From an uncultured Clostridia bacterium (GTDB lineage Bacteria > Bacillota > Clostridia > Oscillospirales > Ruminococcaceae), in NCBI GenBank assembly GCA_937893735.1, contig CALBGD010000079.1, positions 1 to 21,353 on the forward strand: DNA of 21,353 nt. The letters run 5' to 3'. Under the pieces are notes generated by a model. It was not told the DNA's origin. It saw only the letters and a program-made list of their open reading frames with translations, and did no database searches. The stretch's first letter is position 1, and the number at the start of each line of letters is the position of its first letter. The position numbers were made by a program, and so were the translations under genes. Shown piece by piece: positions 6,317 to 14,249 of this stretch.

Positions 6317-7639
6317 ATGTCAAATGTAATATGGACCTTGGTAGAGGTTGCAGCTAATCTGATCGAGTCACTTTTGTGTATCCATTTCTTGGTTGGATCG
6401 TTTAATGGAAGAATTAGAGTATTAGGCACTAGGACGGTTTACATTATTGGCGTAGTATGTATGACAGCATTCGTTACAGCACTAAATAAAGTGATTACAT
6501 ATGAGGGAATGTATGGCTTGCTTTACGCTGCACTTTTCTTTATTTATTCAGCAATATTTCTCCAAGGAACACTGCTAAAAAAAATATTTATATCCGTTTT
6601 GGTTGATTTGTGCCTGATAAGTACCGCGGCAGTATCTGAAAATATCTTATTTGTTTTCTTTAAAGATGATCTTGACAGAATATACACCAGTCATTCCTAT
6701 GAAAGAATTGTATTTATGATTGTCGGCATATCATTGCTTGCATATGTACTTGCCCTTCTTATGCGTTTTACAAGTGGTAAAAAAGAATCTTTAAAATCAA
6801 AGGAATGGGCGTTAATACTTTCGGTACTTGGAATTTTCTTTTTTGTTATTGCAGAATTACACATGATTCTTCTAGATAACGACATCGGCAAAAAATATGC
6901 CAATCTGCTTATTACTGTTGAGGGCTGCATTATACTTATAAATATAATATGTTTGTATATTACCTTTAATTTGAGTGAGACAAACAGACGTGAGGAAGAG
7001 TTGCTTGTCGAAAAAAAGCAGCATGAGTATAATCAGAAATATGCACACACTGTTAAGGAGCAGTATGACCAAACTCGTCAGATTAGGCATGATATGAAGC
7101 AATATATAGTTTCACTTTCCACTTTGATAAAATCGCATAAATATGATGCAGCAATAGAGCTGCTCAATAAGCAAAGCGATACTCTTTCAAAGGTTGAAAC
7201 CATTATTGACGTCGATAATGATTTTGTAAATGCAATATTGAATACTAAGCTAACTCATGCAAAATCGTCTGGTATTGATGTTATTTGCAGCATTGAAAAG
7301 AATATATCAAGCATTGATGATATGGATTTATGCAATTTGCTTGGTAATATGCTTGACAATTCTATATTAGCTGCCGAAGAATGCAGACCTGAATCGCGGC
7401 TAATCGAAGTAAAGATATCATCTGCTGGAAGCAGACTTGTGATACTTGTAAAAAATAGTATTCCAGTATCTGTGTTAGATACTAACCCTGATCTGAGAAG
7501 CACAAAAAAAGATGCTTTAGACCATGGATTTGGCGTAAAAACTATACGTTCAATAGCCGTCAAATATGGTGGACGAGTGGATTTTTATGAAGAAGGCTTG
7601 ACTTTCATTTGCAGAGCCGAGTTAAAAAAGAATATCTGA
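6317..7639 (+). CDS. agrC: AgrC-like GHKL sensor histidine kinase
   Basis: Membrane receptor kinase of 440 residues, the expected sensor of the cyclic AgrD peptide. Residues 1-220 contain six or seven hydrophobic helices, as in the AgrC sensor domain. A coiled-coil linker rich in Glu, Lys and Gln (about 221-250) leads to the dimerisation helix with the phospho-acceptor His258 in QIRHDMKQ. The ATPase domain has an N-box (LLGNMLDNSILAAEE) and a G-box (DHGFGVKTI), so catalysis looks intact. AGGAG precedes the ATG. The operon ends at a terminator 9 bases beyond the stop. The order regulator-then-kinase, divergent from agrBD, differs from the agrBDCA order of staphylococci. Confidence 0.92.
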   Translation: MSNVIWTLVEVAANLIESLLCIHFLVGSFNGRIRVLGTRTVYIIGVVCMTAFVTALNKVITYEGMYGLLYAALFFIYSAIFLQGTLLKKIFISVLVDLCLISTAAVSENILFVFFKDDLDRIYTSHSYERIVFMIVGISLLAYVLALLMRFTSGKKESLKSKEWALILSVLGIFFFVIAELHMILLDNDIGKKYANLLITVEGCIILINIICLYITFNLSETNRREEELLVEKKQHEYNQKYAHTVKEQYDQTRQIRHDMKQYIVSLSTLIKSHKYDAAIELLNKQSDTLSKVETIIDVDNDFVNAILNTKLTHAKSSGIDVICSIEKNISSIDDMDLCNLLGNMLDNSILAAEECRPESRLIEVKISSAGSRLVILVKNSIPVSVLDTNPDLRSTKKDALDHGFGVKTIRSIAVKYGGRVDFYEEGLTFICRAELKKNI

Positions 7640-7647
7640 ATCAACTT

Positions 7648-7681
7648 CCCGTCTGATTACAAATCGGCGGGATTATTTATT
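7648..7681 (+). terminator. Terminator of the agrA-agrC operon
   Basis: CCCGTC-T-GATT pairs with AATC-GGCGGG (one bulged T, 3-base loop) and is followed by ATTATTTATT. It starts 9 bases after the kinase stop and separates the kinase gene from the secreted-protein promoter. Confidence 0.7.
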
Positions 7682-7695
7682 CGCGATAAAATGAC

Positions 7696-7727
7696 AAAAA
7701 TAACAAGATACGACTAAAAATCACAAA
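7696..7727 (+). promoter_or_regulatory. Second agr-type operator, before the secreted-protein gene
   Basis: AAAAATAACAAG (7696-7707) and AAAAATCACAAA (7716-7727) are direct repeats with a 20-base period; the second ends 4 bases before TTGACA. Repeat core, period and distance to the -35 box are identical to the operator of agrBD (5302-5333), which marks the downstream gene as a likely target of the same response regulator. Confidence 0.7.
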
Positions 7728-7731
7728 CCGA

Positions 7732-7760
7732 TTGACAAGCAACAAGGTTTTATGTAAAAT
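7732..7760 (+). promoter_or_regulatory. Promoter of the secreted-protein gene
   Basis: TTGACA (7732-7737), a 17-base spacer and TAAAAT (7755-7760). The predicted leader is close to 90 bases and ends in AGAGGAGG before the ATG at 7855. Confidence 0.8.
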
Positions 7761-7854
7761 ACAGATATGAAGCGAGCTTCGGTACTTTATTGTTAGGGCA
7801 CGATTAAGAGTAGCTGACTTAATTGCTGTTCTTGGTTTCTAAAGAGGAGGACTT

Positions 7855-8244
7855 ATGAAACTCAGAAAAATTATGGCATCATTAGCTGCAGCCGTCATCG
7901 TATCTACTGCTGCTGTGATACCGGCCAGCGCATACTCCAGCACTGTTGCAGGATTTACTGTCAACTATTCATCTAGCATCAGTTCGTCATATGCAACATC
8001 TACATCAAGCATAAGCGCCGACCCGACTGCCAACACGTTAGTAGCTAAAATTTACGGAACATTTGTTTACAGAAACACATCAACCGGCGTCAGCGAAAGG
8101 GATACTAAGAGCTCATCTGGCAATGGCGGCTGTGGCGTTCAGTACAAGGCACCTTCCGGTTGCGAAATGAAGTCTGTTTCAAGCAGTCATGATTTCAAAA
8201 TTAACGGCGTCTTCAAACAGCTTTATTCCGCTGCGTCGAGATGA
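7855..8244 (+). CDS. Small secreted Ser-rich two-cysteine protein, likely agr output
   Basis: A 129-residue protein of unknown family. It has a clear Sec signal peptide (basic n-region, hydrophobic core, cleavage predicted after ASA at 26), leaving about 103 residues. The mature part is rich in Ser, Thr and Tyr (SSSISSSYATSTSSIS), looks beta-stranded (LVAKIYGTFVYRNTS), and has two cysteines, Cys93 and Cys103, in GGCGVQYKAPSGC, suited to one disulfide loop. It has no LPXTG anchor, lipobox or membrane helix, so it should be released. It is monocistronic: its own promoter with agr-type repeats, a strong AGAGGAGG site and a terminator. A bacteriocin, adhesin, matrix or signalling protein would all fit; I could not place it in the lactococcin 972 or another bacteriocin family. 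Confidence 0.85.
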   Translation: MKLRKIMASLAAAVIVSTAAVIPASAYSSTVAGFTVNYSSSISSSYATSTSSISADPTANTLVAKIYGTFVYRNTSTGVSERDTKSSSGNGGCGVQYKAPSGCEMKSVSSSHDFKINGVFKQLYSAASR

Positions 8245-8250
8245 TCTAAT

Positions 8251-8285
8251 GGCAAGTCGGCTATTTAGCCGGCTTGCCTTATCTT
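8251..8285 (+). terminator. Terminator of the secreted-protein gene
   Basis: GGCAAGTCGGCT and AGCCGGCTTGCC form a 12-pair stem (one T-G pair) with a 4-base loop, followed by a T-rich stretch. It begins 6 bases after the stop and confirms a single-gene transcript. Confidence 0.85.
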
Positions 8286-8343
8286 GCTTTTCGGAACAAA
8301 ACACAGCAATCGATCGGCAACGTTTTATTGTTTTTTCCGTCAA

Positions 8344-8349
8344 TATAAT
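8344..8349 (+). promoter_or_regulatory. Weak candidate -10 box for the lipoprotein/ABC operon
   Basis: A TATAAT lies 38 bases before the lipoprotein start, but no good TTGACA is found 16-18 bases upstream. The operon begins after a terminator and so needs its own promoter; this is the best candidate. No agr-type direct repeats are seen here. Confidence 0.35.
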
Positions 8350-8386
8350 AAACAGAACTCTGAAAATGAAAGGAGCTTCTCTATAA

Positions 8387-9613
8387 ATGGAAATGAATGA
8401 GAAAATGAAACGATTTACCTTGATTTTAATGATAGTGGCGCTTCTGATGACAGGCTGCTCTGCCGATGTGACTTTAGATGAAAAGGTGCTCTTTTCATGG
8501 GGAGGTTCTGAAACATTTTCCGATGATGGAGCGTTCCATCAAAGAAACAGCACTATATCCGGCGGAAACGTGATCTGCTATTATTCAAATGACAGCGGTA
8601 TATCCATCCCCCTGTGCAACAAGCCGGACTGCACCCATAATATAACAACATCGCCAGACTGCAACGCCCTGGCTAATCAGCCAAAAGGAACTTTCACCGC
8701 AGACGGCAGGCTCTATTTCATGGAGCTTGACAAAGAAACCGACGATTTAAATTTGATATGCGCCGACATTAACGGAGGAAACCGCAGAACCGTGGCGTCT
8801 GTTCCGCATGGCGCAATGAGCGCTGGATTTATTGAGCGTATCCGTTTTTCAGACGGGAAACTCTTTTATACCACTTATGATTCGATAGATACAGAGCTTC
8901 TGGATACTGCAAACGAGATAAAAGTGCTCGACAAATACATAGCCTCAGTCAGAAGCATAGATGTTTCAAGCGGCGAAATCAAAATTCTGGTAAAGCGTCA
9001 GAACTATAATGCCCGTATCAGCAACATTGCGATAATGGATAATACGCTGATTTACCTGTACAGCTATTTTACCGCTCCGTCAGCCAGCGCGGACGGCTAT
9101 ACCGACGAAGAATGGAACGACTATTACCGATATGGCGTTTACGCTGTTGACCTGAATACCGGCGACGAAAAGTGCCTTACGGACGGATACAACAGAATGG
9201 CGCTTGCTGGTTCGTGCTTCGATGACTTTTCCTATGACAGAGCCGTTTTCTTTTCAACTGATACAAATAATTTATACAGATACAGCGAGGACACCGGCAC
9301 GTTTACAGCTTTTGCAGAGTGCGCCAATATCAACAACTGGTTCATTTCAAACGATAAATATGCGTTATTCCTTGAAAAGCCGGAAGATGAATTCTTTAAG
9401 CGTTACGACTTTGAAACTGGAGAAACAACAGAGATCTCAAGAGATGGCTTTGTTCCCGTATATCTGAATGGGATCATAACGGGCGATAAGGTCTGGTTTG
9501 GATATACTGACGAAAATGATGATTATTGCCGTGGATATATGGACTGCAATGATCTGATGAACGGAAACTACGACGGTTTTAAATTCGCTTATTACGTTAA
9601 TGAGGAGGGATAA
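8387..9613 (+). CDS. Lipoprotein of unknown function with a Cys/His cluster
   Basis: A 408-residue surface lipoprotein: basic start, hydrophobic stretch and lipobox LMTGC with Cys24 as the lipid-anchored residue. AAAGGAG lies 11 bases upstream. The mature part reads like a beta-propeller of repeated strands (for example GRLYFMELD, GKLFYTTYD, NTLIYLYSY, NLYRYSEDT), each near a turn with Asp, Asn or Gly. A cluster CNKPDCTH...DCNA (Cys77, Cys82, His84, Cys92) could bind a metal or form disulfides. Similar CxxPDCxH lipoproteins are common in Clostridia next to ABC transporters, with no established function known to me. It is first in a four-gene operon, three bases before the next gene. Confidence 0.8.
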   Translation: MEMNEKMKRFTLILMIVALLMTGCSADVTLDEKVLFSWGGSETFSDDGAFHQRNSTISGGNVICYYSNDSGISIPLCNKPDCTHNITTSPDCNALANQPKGTFTADGRLYFMELDKETDDLNLICADINGGNRRTVASVPHGAMSAGFIERIRFSDGKLFYTTYDSIDTELLDTANEIKVLDKYIASVRSIDVSSGEIKILVKRQNYNARISNIAIMDNTLIYLYSYFTAPSASADGYTDEEWNDYYRYGVYAVDLNTGDEKCLTDGYNRMALAGSCFDDFSYDRAVFFSTDTNNLYRYSEDTGTFTAFAECANINNWFISNDKYALFLEKPEDEFFKRYDFETGETTEISRDGFVPVYLNGIITGDKVWFGYTDENDDYCRGYMDCNDLMNGNYDGFKFAYYVNEEG

Positions 9614-9616
9614 AAG

Positions 9617-10957
9617 ATGAATAAAATCAAAGCCACAATTTTTATGACCGCAACTCTCCTGGCTCTTACCGGCTGTCAGAATACTACCGAGCAGTTTAGT
9701 GAACCACAGAACAGCAATTCGTCCGATACTCAGTCATGTACGATAAAGTGGTGCCTGACGGAATGCGGACTTAACAGCACGATAATTGGCGCGCTCAACG
9801 ACGAGCTGCATAAGGACGGCTGTCAATATGAAATAGAACTTGTGGAAATACAGCATTCCGCTGAAAAAACATATTCAGAACAAGTTCTGGAATACGAAGC
9901 GACTAACGGCTCTCTTGATGTTGTTTCCGCTGGATATGCGTTCAGCGACGATGCAAGCGCCGGTTACGATTTTGTTAAAAGCGGCTATTTTATGCCGCTC
10001 GACAGCTTGCCAGACTATACAGAAGTTCCCGAAAAGCTATGGGAAACCGTAAAGGTGAACGATACGGTTTATACTGTCCCGGGACTTAATTTTAACGACA
10101 GCGGTGTGACATTCCACTTCAATACTGCCTACATATCGGAACAGCAAATCAATGATTTCAACGGTGATATTTCGAAGCTGGGCAGTATGCTGGACGGGCT
10201 TACTGCGAGCGATGATTTCGTGCCAATATTTTTCGATATAGACTACACTGATTACGCAAAATCGTTCCTGTATTCAGCCAAAGGCGGTCTGCTGCTGGAT
10301 AATGCTTCTCGCTCCGCTGTAAATCCGTATGAGTTCGACTGGTTCATTGATTATGCAAGAACGCTCAACAACTTATATAACAAAGGACTTTTCGGAAAAA
10401 GAATAAACTTTTCAAAATATGATTACAGCATTGAAACCCTCCCAAGGGATTTTGCCGTGATGGTTTCTCCGGTCTTAAACGGAGATGACTACTTTGAAGA
10501 AATAGGCTATGGAGATATGGAGCTGACTTCGTATACGCTTCCGGTTTTCCTTGAAAACAGGGTGCTTTACTCTACCGGAATTGCCGCCAATTCTGGACAT
10601 AAGGAACAGGCTCTGGATTTCCTCCGGCGCATATATTCAGACTCAAAATATGCCCAAATAATACTTGACGGAACAGGCGTAGAACGAATGTCTGTAGGCA
10701 TTCCCACAAATGATGTAAAGAAACTCTATAATAGCGCAGAGCTGTCTGACTTCGCGGGGTTTGAGCTGTCTACAAGCGACATGGATATTGAACTTAAAGA
10801 CCTGCTGACGTTATCCTTTGATAAACTCTGCAAATCCAAAGACTTTGATAACACCCTCGTCGAAATAAATTCTGAACTGCACAATTCGGGAATAGACGAC
10901 TACATAAACAGCGTAAACAAACTGCTGGAGGAACAATATGCACCTTCAAATCAATAA
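9617..10957 (+). CDS. Extracellular solute-binding-protein-like lipoprotein
   Basis: A 446-residue lipoprotein with lipobox LALTGC (Cys20), followed by an Asn/Ser/Gln linker and a two-lobed binding-protein fold of the family 1 (sugar/peptide) type. Recognisable blocks are an early beta-strand TIKWCLTECG, LDVVSAGYAFS, YFMPLDSLPDY, the hinge-type NDTVYTVPGLNFNDSG, and a late KEQALDFLRRIYSD. The ribosome binding site GAGGAGGG lies in the end of the upstream gene, and the gene overlaps the ATPase start by 20 bases. Binding proteins of this type normally feed MalFG-type importers; here the partners are an ATPase and permease of exporter type, so it may act as a sensor or capture protein rather than an import receptor. 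The ligand is unknown. Confidence 0.82.
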   Translation: MNKIKATIFMTATLLALTGCQNTTEQFSEPQNSNSSDTQSCTIKWCLTECGLNSTIIGALNDELHKDGCQYEIELVEIQHSAEKTYSEQVLEYEATNGSLDVVSAGYAFSDDASAGYDFVKSGYFMPLDSLPDYTEVPEKLWETVKVNDTVYTVPGLNFNDSGVTFHFNTAYISEQQINDFNGDISKLGSMLDGLTASDDFVPIFFDIDYTDYAKSFLYSAKGGLLLDNASRSAVNPYEFDWFIDYARTLNNLYNKGLFGKRINFSKYDYSIETLPRDFAVMVSPVLNGDDYFEEIGYGDMELTSYTLPVFLENRVLYSTGIAANSGHKEQALDFLRRIYSDSKYAQIILDGTGVERMSVGIPTNDVKKLYNSAELSDFAGFELSTSDMDIELKDLLTLSFDKLCKSKDFDNTLVEINSELHNSGIDDYINSVNKLLEEQYAPSNQ

Positions 10958-11798
10958 TCTCACAAAAATATACGGAAAAAAGACGGCGCTTGATAATTTC
11001 AGCTATGATTTCACTGATGGAATATACGGTCTGTTAGGTCCGAACGGCGCCGGGAAATCTACGCTGATGAAAATGATAACGCACAATCTCAAGCCCACAA
11101 GCGGAGAAATAATAGCAGACGGAAAGAACGCCGCTCAGCTAGGCGGAGAATACCGTAAATTGCTTGGATTTATGCCGCAGCAGCAGTCTGTTTACCCTGA
11201 TTTTACGCTGACGAGATTTCTGTACTATATGGCTGGTCTGAAAGGATTGTCTAAAAAAGAAGCCGAACCGCAGATAAATTCGCTTATAGAGCGCGTAAAT
11301 CTTACCGGATATTCTAAAGCGAAGCTCGGCGGATTTTCGGGTGGAATGCGGCAGAGGGCGCTCCTGGCGCAGGCGCTGCTTGGGAATCCCAGAATAGTAA
11401 TACTCGATGAACCTACCGCTGGTCTTGACCCAAAGGAACGGATAAGCCTGCGAAATCTGATAGCGGAAACTGCATTCGATAAGATAGTGATAATAGCCAC
11501 CCACGTGGTTCCGGATATAGAATTTATCGCTAAAGAGGTACTGCTTCTCAGCGGCGGGAAAATAACCGACAGCGGAACAGCTTCCGAACTTTGTTCCGAA
11601 ATAGACGGAAAGGTTTTCGAGATATTGACGGAGCAATCCTCGCTTGCAGAGATACAGCGCCGCATGCTGGTCGCAAACATCACGCATGAGAACGACAAGC
11701 TCTGCGTGCGTGTGATAAGCAATGACCCTCCCGAATTTGAAAACAGACCTGTTCCGCCCACACTGGAGGATCTGTATTTGTATAAGTTTGGAGAATAA
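10938..11798 (+). CDS. ABC transporter ATP-binding protein, NatA/BcrA (CcmA-like) type
   Basis: Cytoplasmic ATPase subunit of 286 residues. It has Walker A GPNGAGKST (34-42), a Q-loop in GFMPQQQS (about 77-84), signature FSGGMRQR (133-140), Walker B and catalytic Glu in IVILDEPTAG (about 153-162) and the switch His at about 189 (IATHVV). All are intact. The C-terminal extension and overall form match ATPases that pair with ABC-2 permeases in drug, bacteriocin and antibiotic-resistance exporters. The ATG follows GGAGG inside the upstream gene, and the permease begins two bases after its stop. Confidence 0.95.
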   Translation: MHLQINNLTKIYGKKTALDNFSYDFTDGIYGLLGPNGAGKSTLMKMITHNLKPTSGEIIADGKNAAQLGGEYRKLLGFMPQQQSVYPDFTLTRFLYYMAGLKGLSKKEAEPQINSLIERVNLTGYSKAKLGGFSGGMRQRALLAQALLGNPRIVILDEPTAGLDPKERISLRNLIAETAFDKIVIIATHVVPDIEFIAKEVLLLSGGKITDSGTASELCSEIDGKVFEILTEQSSLAEIQRRMLVANITHENDKLCVRVISNDPPEFENRPVPPTLEDLYLYKFGE

Positions 11799-11800
11799 AA

Positions 11801-13867
11801 ATGCGCATGTTTTTATCGGAGCTTAGAAAACTTCTTGGAAATCCAAGGATACTGCTTGTTATTGCGGCGGCTGTTGTAATAAACGTGGTTTTTCTGGCAC
11901 TGCCCGAATTTGACGAGTATTCGCCGGAGTCATACAATTTCCTGTGGAATACGATCAATGAAATGACCGCTGCGGAGAGAGCCGATTTTTTCGCGCAGAG
12001 AATTGCGGATAACGACGACCAGCGCTGGTTTACCGGCAGCGGGGGCAATGAATTTACCGACGACTTTTATTCGGAACAGGCGCTGTTAAATTATGTTTAT
12101 AATGAGACCGCGCAGGTCGATGGTTATTCAGAATATCTTCTGTCGATAGACCAGGCGGCTGAAAACATGAAGTCTTTTTCGTTCTTTGCCGATGAGGACA
12201 GCTTTAATTATCGCAATATCATTAAAACCAGGGAGGATTTCTCCGGATTTCCCGCTGATAACGTGAAGCTGGGAAAATCAAAGGGAATACTCCTAGCCAC
12301 ACGATTTGGCGTAACGGATCTTTTGCTTCTGCTGCTTACTGTTATTTTCGGCGTACGGCTGCTTTCCTCCGAGCGCGAGGGCGGGTTTCTCCCGCTGTTT
12401 CGTTCTTCTGTGAACGGTAAAGGCAGGCTCGCGGCGGCAAAACTCGTGGCGCTTGGAATGTCTGCGTTCCTTGCCGCTTCATTGCTGTACGGAAGCAGTT
12501 TCTTGACCGGCGCTGTGATGTATGGATTTGGAGATACTGGCAGAGCATTTGCTTCGGTATACGGTTTTTTCTCCTGCGGTTTGCAGATGTCCGTTTCGGG
12601 ATTTTGGGTACTTTATCTGCTGGTCAAACTGCTGTTATGCGCGGTTTTGTCGGCGGTCGTGTTCTTGCTGCTTTCTCTTCCGTTTGGAAGCGCCGTTGGC
12701 TTTGCGGCTGTCGGAGGATTTACGGCGACAGAGGGCGCGTTGTACTTCCTGATACCGACAACAAGCGTTTTCTCTCCGCTGCACCAGATAAATATTGTTG
12801 CAATTGCAAATTCCGGTGAGCTTATCGGTAAATACCTTAATATAAATCTCGCGGGATATCCGGTAAGCGCGATGCCTGCTACAATTTTCGCCGGAATAGC
12901 GGCTGCCGCGTCGTGCGCTGTCGGCGGAGTGCTCTGCTTTGCATTATCGAGCGAGAGGAAGCAATACTCAGCCAAGGGAATTCTTCCCGGCAGGCATACA
13001 AATATTGTGCTGCATGAGCTTTACAAGAGCTTTTTCAGCGGAAAGGGACTGTTGATACTACTTGCGGCGGGAGCGCTGCTGGCTGCATTTCAGAATCCTG
13101 TTAAGCCGCATTATAATGACATTTCTGAATATTACTACTACAATTACATCTCGGAGATCTCCGGCGAATACACCGAGGAAAAATCTGCGTACATAAACAG
13201 GCAGCTTGAAGCTGCAATGAACGATTTTTCCGATGAAGCAAAATACAGAATTGAAGCCCTTGAAAAGCTGCGTACCCACGCAGATTATCTGAAAAAACAT
13301 AACGGTTTTTTTGTTGCTGACAAGGGATTTCAAATGCTCACAGGCGGCGATGAAGTAAGGACCTACGACAGGCTTATTACGGCTGTAAAAATGCTGCTGT
13401 TGGTTCTGATCGTGAGCTTTTCGTACAATATTGAGTACCGGTACAGCGGAGATATGCTCCTCAGAGCGTCAAAGAACGGACGATTCTGCACGTTCGCAGC
13501 TAAAATATTTAGCGCGTTTGTGGTTTCGCTTGTTATTCTGGCGATGTTCGACGGCAGCAGGATCTATAGCGTGCTTAGCGCTTATGGAACTGACGGAATT
13601 TCAGCCCCGGCGTGCAGCATTGAGCGTCTTTGTAACTATAATGTATTTATCGCTTGGTATCTCCTGCTTACCGAGGCAGGGCGCCTGTTTGGAATGACAG
13701 CCGCTTCGGCGCTGGTGTTCGCTGTTACAAGGTGGAGCAGAAGCTATTCCGTAACCGTAGTCGTTTCGGCTGTTATGTTTGCAGTTCCTCCGCTGCTGTC
13801 CGTTATGGGATATGAATTTATGGATTATTTCATATTAAATCCGCTGCTGACAGGAAATATATTGTGA
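11801..13867 (+). CDS. Large ABC-2 type permease with two tandem halves
   Basis: A 688-residue membrane protein that should form the channel for the ATPase encoded just upstream. It reads as two ABC-2-like halves. The first has a membrane helix at about 15-35, a long acidic extracellular loop (about 36-160), then six or so helices to about 385. The second repeats the plan: a cytoplasmic LHELYKSFFSG segment, a helix near 420-435, an extracellular loop rich in Tyr and Glu to about 520, and further helices to the C-terminus. Single-half permeases of this class are usually 230-400 residues, so this is a duplicated or fused form. The substrate cannot be read from the sequence. It is last in its operon. 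Confidence 0.85.
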   Translation: MRMFLSELRKLLGNPRILLVIAAAVVINVVFLALPEFDEYSPESYNFLWNTINEMTAAERADFFAQRIADNDDQRWFTGSGGNEFTDDFYSEQALLNYVYNETAQVDGYSEYLLSIDQAAENMKSFSFFADEDSFNYRNIIKTREDFSGFPADNVKLGKSKGILLATRFGVTDLLLLLLTVIFGVRLLSSEREGGFLPLFRSSVNGKGRLAAAKLVALGMSAFLAASLLYGSSFLTGAVMYGFGDTGRAFASVYGFFSCGLQMSVSGFWVLYLLVKLLLCAVLSAVVFLLLSLPFGSAVGFAAVGGFTATEGALYFLIPTTSVFSPLHQINIVAIANSGELIGKYLNINLAGYPVSAMPATIFAGIAAAASCAVGGVLCFALSSERKQYSAKGILPGRHTNIVLHELYKSFFSGKGLLILLAAGALLAAFQNPVKPHYNDISEYYYYNYISEISGEYTEEKSAYINRQLEAAMNDFSDEAKYRIEALEKLRTHADYLKKHNGFFVADKGFQMLTGGDEVRTYDRLITAVKMLLLVLIVSFSYNIEYRYSGDMLLRASKNGRFCTFAAKIFSAFVVSLVILAMFDGSRIYSVLSAYGTDGISAPACSIERLCNYNVFIAWYLLLTEAGRLFGMTAASALVFAVTRWSRSYSVTVVVSAVMFAVPPLLSVMGYEFMDYFILNPLLTGNIL

Positions 13868-13872
13868 TATTG

Positions 13873-14061
13873 TCATATTCCCTGACAAATTCTCTTTGCC
13901 GCCCTAGTTTGGAGCAAAGCCAAACTTGCGCCCGCCTTTTCCCGAACGTGAAGCTATTTGTTCGTGGTTTCAATGTCGCCGTATCCTGACCGTCCCTGTA
14001 CCTGTTTGAATGTTTGACATATATAGAGGAGCACTTGGAATTGCTGCTTTTTCAACAGACT
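13873..14061 (-). pseudogene. Decayed C-terminal fragment of a tyrosine recombinase
   Basis: In this 380-base gap the minus strand has a frame that reads through one amber codon and includes VQGRSGYGDIETTNK*LHVREK. This matches the end of tyrosine recombinases (integrases), whose box II is GH-x-x-I-x-T-T-x-x-Y-x-H-V. The box II His is changed to Tyr and the catalytic Tyr codon is TAG (13954-13956), each one base from the functional codon. The frame has no start and no N-terminal domain is nearby. If correct, this is the remnant of an integrated element; because the fragment is so short, chance similarity cannot be excluded. Confidence 0.4.
13906..13926 (+). terminator. Weak hairpin downstream of the ABC operon
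   Basis: AGTTTGG and CCAAACT pair around a 7-base loop, 38 bases after the permease stop. No T-tract follows directly, so termination here is only possible. It lies within the recombinase-like fragment. Confidence 0.3.
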
Positions 14062-14062
14062 G

Positions 14063-14088
14063 AACTGAGGAACGTTTTTTCCTCGGTT
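14063..14088. terminator. 10-base hairpin between the ABC operon and the giant gene
   Basis: AACTGAGGAA and TTCCTCGGTT form a 10-pair stem with one T-G pair and loop CGTTTT. It could end transcription from the ABC operon before the promoter at 14135, or mark the edge of the mobile-element remnant. The T-tract is short. Confidence 0.4.
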
Positions 14089-14134
14089 TCATCTGGAGCG
14101 CCACAGAAATTTTTTATTACATCTATGGGTTTTC

Positions 14135-14163
14135 TTGACATAATTTAGCGTTTGTGCTATAAT
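14135..14163 (+). promoter_or_regulatory. Consensus promoter of the giant dockerin protein gene
   Basis: TTGACA (14135-14140), a 17-base spacer and TATAAT (14158-14163) are a perfect consensus pair. The leader is about 80 bases and carries AGGAG before the ATG at 14250. No agr-type direct repeats precede it. Confidence 0.85.
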
Positions 14164-14249
14164 AATCGCAAAGCTTTATATTGTCCTTGCACATACGCAA
14201 ACCGGACAATTATACTATGCATATGGTAATTATTTAATAGGAGAAACAC

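Noticed and set aside
8279..8386. agr-type operator before the lipoprotein/ABC operon
   Set aside because: No pair of T-n-ACAA direct repeats with a 20-base period and no TTGACA at the right place; linkage to the agr regulon rests only on proximity.
11139..11761. Two long minus-strand frames (182 and 178 codons) over the ABC ATPase
   Set aside because: The sense strand encodes all ABC motifs intact; the antisense frames have no starts with ribosome binding sites and no family character.
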